Below, in pieces: positions 61,110 through 64,000 of a DNA stretch of 64,000 bases. The translations under genes and the position numbers were made by a program. Position 1 is the first letter of the stretch. Every line of letters starts with the position of its first letter. The notes under the pieces are model-generated. The model was not told where the DNA came from, searched no databases, and worked only from the letters and a program-made list of their open reading frames with translations. The DNA comes from Gemmobacter nectariphilus DSM 15620 (lineage in GTDB: Bacteria > Pseudomonadota > Alphaproteobacteria > Rhodobacterales > Rhodobacteraceae): assembly GCF_000429765.1 (NCBI RefSeq), contig NZ_AUCM01000003.1, forward strand, positions 1-64,000, written 5' to 3'.

Positions 61110-63764
61110 ATGCCCTCGCTGAACGATATTCGCAGCACCTTTCTGGATTTCTTCGCCCGTAACGGGCATCAGGTGGTGCCTTCCAGCCCGTTGGTTCCCC
61201 GCAACGACCCGACGCTGATGTTCACCAACTCGGGGATGGTGCAGTTCAAGAACTGCTTCACCGGGGCGGAACGGCGCGATTATGTGCGCGCCACCACCGC
61301 GCAGAAATGCGTGCGCGCCGGGGGCAAGCACAACGATCTGGACAATGTCGGCTATACCGCGCGGCACCATACGTTCTTTGAGATGCTGGGCAACTTCAGC
61401 TTTGGCGACTACTTCAAGGAACAGGCCATCACCTTCGCGTGGGAGCTGCTGACCCGCGATTTCGCGCTGGATCCGGACAAGCTGTGCGTCACCGTCTATC
61501 ACACCGATGACGAGGCGGCGGCCATCTGGAAGAAGGTCACCGGCTTTGCCGATCACAAGATCATCCGCATCGCCAGCGACGACAACTTCTGGCGCATGGG
61601 GCCGACGGGGCCTTGCGGGCCGTGCACCGAGATCTTCTATGATCACGGCGACCATATCTGGGGCGGCCCGCCGGGCAGCGCCGATGAGGATGGCGACCGC
61701 TTCATCGAGATCTGGAACAACGTCTTCATGCAGAACGAGCAGTTTGAAGACGGCCGCCTGGTCCCGCTGGACATGCAGTCGATCGACACCGGCATGGGGC
61801 TGGAACGCATCGGTGCGCTGCTTCAGGGCAAGCACGACAACTACGACACCGACCTGATGCGCAGCCTGATCGAGGCCAGCGCCCATGCGACCAGCACCGA
61901 CCCGGACGGCAAGGGCAAGATCCACCACCGCGTCATTGCCGACCACCTGCGCTCGACCAGCTTCCTGATCGCCGATGGCGTGACGCCTTCGAACGATGGC
62001 CGCGGCTATGTGCTGCGCCGCATCATGCGCCGCGCGATGCGCCATGCGCATATGCTGGGCGCGCAGGATCCGGTGATGTATCGGCTGGTCCCGGCGCTGG
62101 TGCGCCAGATGGGCGCGGCCTATCCCGAACTGAACCGCGCCCAGGCGCTGATCGAGGAGACGCTGAAGCTGGAGGAAACCCGCTTCAAGCAGACGCTGGA
62201 TCGTGGCCTCAAGCTGCTGGATGCCGAGCTGGAGGGGCTGGACGAGGGCGCCCCGCTGCCGGGCGCGGCGGCCTTCAAGCTTTATGATACCTTCGGCTTC
62301 CCGCTGGACCTGACCCAGGACGCCCTGCGCGAGAAGGGCCGCGAGGTGGAAATCGCCGGCTTTGACGCCGCCATGGCCGAGCAGAAGGCCAAGGCCCGCG
62401 CCAGCTGGGCCGGTTCGGGCGAGGCCAAGGACGCCACCATCTGGTTCGAGCTGGCCGAAAAGCACGGCACGACCGAATTCCTGGGCTATGAGACCGAAAC
62501 CGCCGAGGGGCAGGTCCTTGCGCTGGTGCAAGATGGCGGCCTGACCGACAAGGCGAGCGGAACCGTGCAGATCGTCGTCAACCAGACCCCGTTTTACGGC
62601 GAATCCGGTGGTCAGGTCGGGGATACCGGCTTCATCCGGTCCGAAACCGGCACCGCCGAGATCAAGGATACCAAGAAGGCCGCTGGGGTCTTCATCCATA
62701 TCGCCGAAGTCACCGAAGGGCATATGGAACGCGGCCAGCCGGTCAAGCTGGAGGTCTCGCACCACCGCCGCAGCGCGATCCGCGCGAACCATTCGGCCAC
62801 CCACCTGCTGCACGAGGCTCTGCGCCGCGCGCTTGGCGATCATGTCGCGCAGAAGGGCAGCCTGAACGCCGAGGATCGTCTGCGCTTTGACTTCAGCCAT
62901 GCCAAGGCGCTGACCGCCGAGGAACTGGCGACGGTCGAGGCCGAGGTGAACGAATTCATCCGCCAGAACACCCCGGTGGAGACCCGCATCATGACGCCCG
63001 ACGATGCCCGCGCCATTGGCGCCCAGGCGCTGTTCGGCGAGAAATACGGCGACGAAGTGCGCGTCGTGTCGATGGGCAGCCTGCCGGGGTCCGGCAAGGG
63101 CGCCGATGGCAAGACCTATAGCCTCGAGCTGTGCGGCGGCACCCATGTTGCGCGCACGGGCGACATTGGCGCCTTTGTCGCGCTGGGGGATTCGGCATCC
63201 TCGGCCGGTGTGCGCCGGTTCGAGGCGCTGACCGGGCAGGCGGCGCTGGATCACCTCAAGGCCCAGGCCGCGCGCCTGGCCGAGGCGGCGGCGGTGCTCA
63301 AGGCGCCGGTGGCCGATGTGACCGACCGCCTGCGCGCGCTGGTCGATGAGCGCAAGGCGCTGCAGAACGAGGTCGCCCAGCTGCGGCGTGAACTCGCCAT
63401 GGGCGGCGGGTCGGGCACCGGCCCCGAGGCGCAAGAGATCAATGGCGTCAAGTTCCTGGCGCAAGTGCTGCAAGGCGTGTCCGGCAAGGACCTGCCCGGC
63501 CTGATCGACGAGGCGAAGTCGCGCCTGGGTTCGGGCGCCGTGCTGCTGATCGCGGATGCGGGCGGCAAGGCGGCGGTGGCGGCTGGCGTGACGGCTGACC
63601 TGACGGGCCGGCTGTCGGCGGTCGATCTGGTCAAGGCGGCGGCAGGTGCCCTGGGCGGCAAGGGCGGCGGTGGCCGCCCCGATATGGCGCAGGCTGGCGG
63701 TGCCAGCGCGGAAAATGCCGAGGCCGCGATTGCTGCGGCAACGGCTGTCATCAAGGGGGAATGA
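61110..63764 (+). CDS. alaS: Alanyl-tRNA synthetase
   Basis: The 884-residue enzyme charges tRNA-Ala. It has the class II core ([46 protein letters not shown]), the editing domain with [12 protein letters not shown] and [13 protein letters not shown], and a C-Ala domain from about 740. Length is normal. A CGGAGG site lies before the ATG. It is followed 2 bases later by a DUF1330 gene. Confidence 0.98.
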   Translation: MPSLNDIRSTFLDFFARNGHQVVPSSPLVPRNDPTLMFTNSGMVQFKNCFTGAERRDYVRATTAQKCVRAGGKHNDLDNVGYTARHHTFFEMLGNFSFGDYFKEQAITFAWELLTRDFALDPDKLCVTVYHTDDEAAAIWKKVTGFADHKIIRIASDDNFWRMGPTGPCGPCTEIFYDHGDHIWGGPPGSADEDGDRFIEIWNNVFMQNEQFEDGRLVPLDMQSIDTGMGLERIGALLQGKHDNYDTDLMRSLIEASAHATSTDPDGKGKIHHRVIADHLRSTSFLIADGVTPSNDGRGYVLRRIMRRAMRHAHMLGAQDPVMYRLVPALVRQMGAAYPELNRAQALIEETLKLEETRFKQTLDRGLKLLDAELEGLDEGAPLPGAAAFKLYDTFGFPLDLTQDALREKGREVEIAGFDAAMAEQKAKARASWAGSGEAKDATIWFELAEKHGTTEFLGYETETAEGQVLALVQDGGLTDKASGTVQIVVNQTPFYGESGGQVGDTGFIRSETGTAEIKDTKKAAGVFIHIAEVTEGHMERGQPVKLEVSHHRRSAIRANHSATHLLHEALRRALGDHVAQKGSLNAEDRLRFDFSHAKALTAEELATVEAEVNEFIRQNTPVETRIMTPDDARAIGAQALFGEKYGDEVRVVSMGSLPGSGKGADGKTYSLELCGGTHVARTGDIGAFVALGDSASSAGVRRFEALTGQAALDHLKAQAARLAEAAAVLKAPVADVTDRLRALVDERKALQNEVAQLRRELAMGGGSGTGPEAQEINGVKFLAQVLQGVSGKDLPGLIDEAKSRLGSGAVLLIADAGGKAAVAAGVTADLTGRLSAVDLVKAAAGALGGKGGGGRPDMAQAGGASAENAEAAIAAATAVIKGE

Positions 63765-63766
63765 CC

Positions 63767-64000
63767 ATGCCGGGTGCTTACTGGATTGCCCATGTGACCG
63801 TGACCGACGCGGAAGCCTATGGCAAATATGCCGCGCTTGCCGGGGCGCCCATCGCGGCGCATGGGGGCAAGTTCCTCGCCCGCGCCGGGCGCTATGTCCA
63901 GCTGGAAGGGAATGATCGCGCCCGCAACGTGCTGGCGCATTTCCCCTCGGTCGAGGCGGCGGTCGCCTGCTACAACTCGCCCGAATACCAGGAGGCGCTG
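63767..64000 (+). CDS. DUF1330 family protein (cut by window edge)
   Basis: The first 78 codons are present. YWIAHVTVTDAEAYGKYAALAGAPIAAHGGKFLARAG is the DUF1330 dimeric alpha-beta barrel pattern; the family is usually about 95 residues, so about 17 codons are missing to the right. Function is unknown. AAGGGGGAATG lies upstream, and the alaS stop is 2 bases before the ATG, so it is translated from the alaS transcript. Confidence 0.88.
   Translation, partial: MPGAYWIAHVTVTDAEAYGKYAALAGAPIAAHGGKFLARAGRYVQLEGNDRARNVLAHFPSVEAAVACYNSPEYQEAL

Overview
The window is GC-rich chromosomal DNA of an alphaproteobacterium, most likely a Rhodobacteraceae/Paracoccus-like member of the Rhodobacterales. Supporting signs are the recA-alaS order, a GTTCN7GTTC-type LexA box at recA, a SAM-II riboswitch on metZ, an acs/DUF4212/actP/DUF294 acetate locus, DUF5368 and DUF2125 genes, many ATGA gene overlaps, and a repeated intergenic element with a GGATATTT core. 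No rRNA, tRNA, prophage or CRISPR was seen. The only clear transposable DNA is the tail of an IS110-type element at the left edge.

Layout. 1-352: IS110-family remnant. 0.5-5 kb: membrane urate oxidase puuD with a divergent LysR gene, a small secreted protein, and metZ behind a SAM-II riboswitch whose promoter starts in the stop codon of the upstream gene. 5-11.8 kb: GST, lysoplasmalogenase, YciB, a DMT exporter, ftsY, a degenerate LPS-kinase-like protein and an AlkB-type hydroxylase. 11.8-21.6 kb (minus strand): an acetate module of acs, a second-copy-like adenylate kinase, DUF4212 plus ActP symporter, a CNMP/CBS/DUF294 regulator, a small membrane protein, a stand-alone receiver, and a membrane pseudokinase fused to a DnaQ-type exonuclease. 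21.9-33.5 kb: mixed single genes (SulP, HugZ-like, nadD, GNAT, KamA/EpmB-like radical SAM, hydrolase, IMPase, MFS, DUF2125, ChaC, AmiC), several separated by the repeated element. 33.6-40.3 kb: an SQR-like flavoprotein and DUF5368 divergent from an Rrf2 regulator with an FNR-type box between them, an Orn/Lys/Arg decarboxylase, and a Baeyer-Villiger-type monooxygenase lacking the fingerprint histidine.

41-59 kb is the most interesting part. It holds two complete Opp/Dpp-type ABC importers. The first is followed by a GpdQ-type metallophosphodiesterase and a CX5R phosphatase. The second is followed by a GDPD-type phosphodiesterase, a HAD phosphatase and a TIM-barrel sugar isomerase. Both encode importer, then phosphodiesterase, then phosphatase, using unrelated enzyme folds. 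This suggests uptake and stepwise cleavage of phosphodiester compounds, comparable in logic to agrocinopine (acc) catabolism. A TctCBA transporter lies between them. All three binding-protein genes are followed by a stem-loop before the membrane-component genes, which would allow excess binding protein. The window ends with a sulfotransferase-like gene, SOS-regulated recA, alaS, and a DUF1330 gene cut by the right edge.
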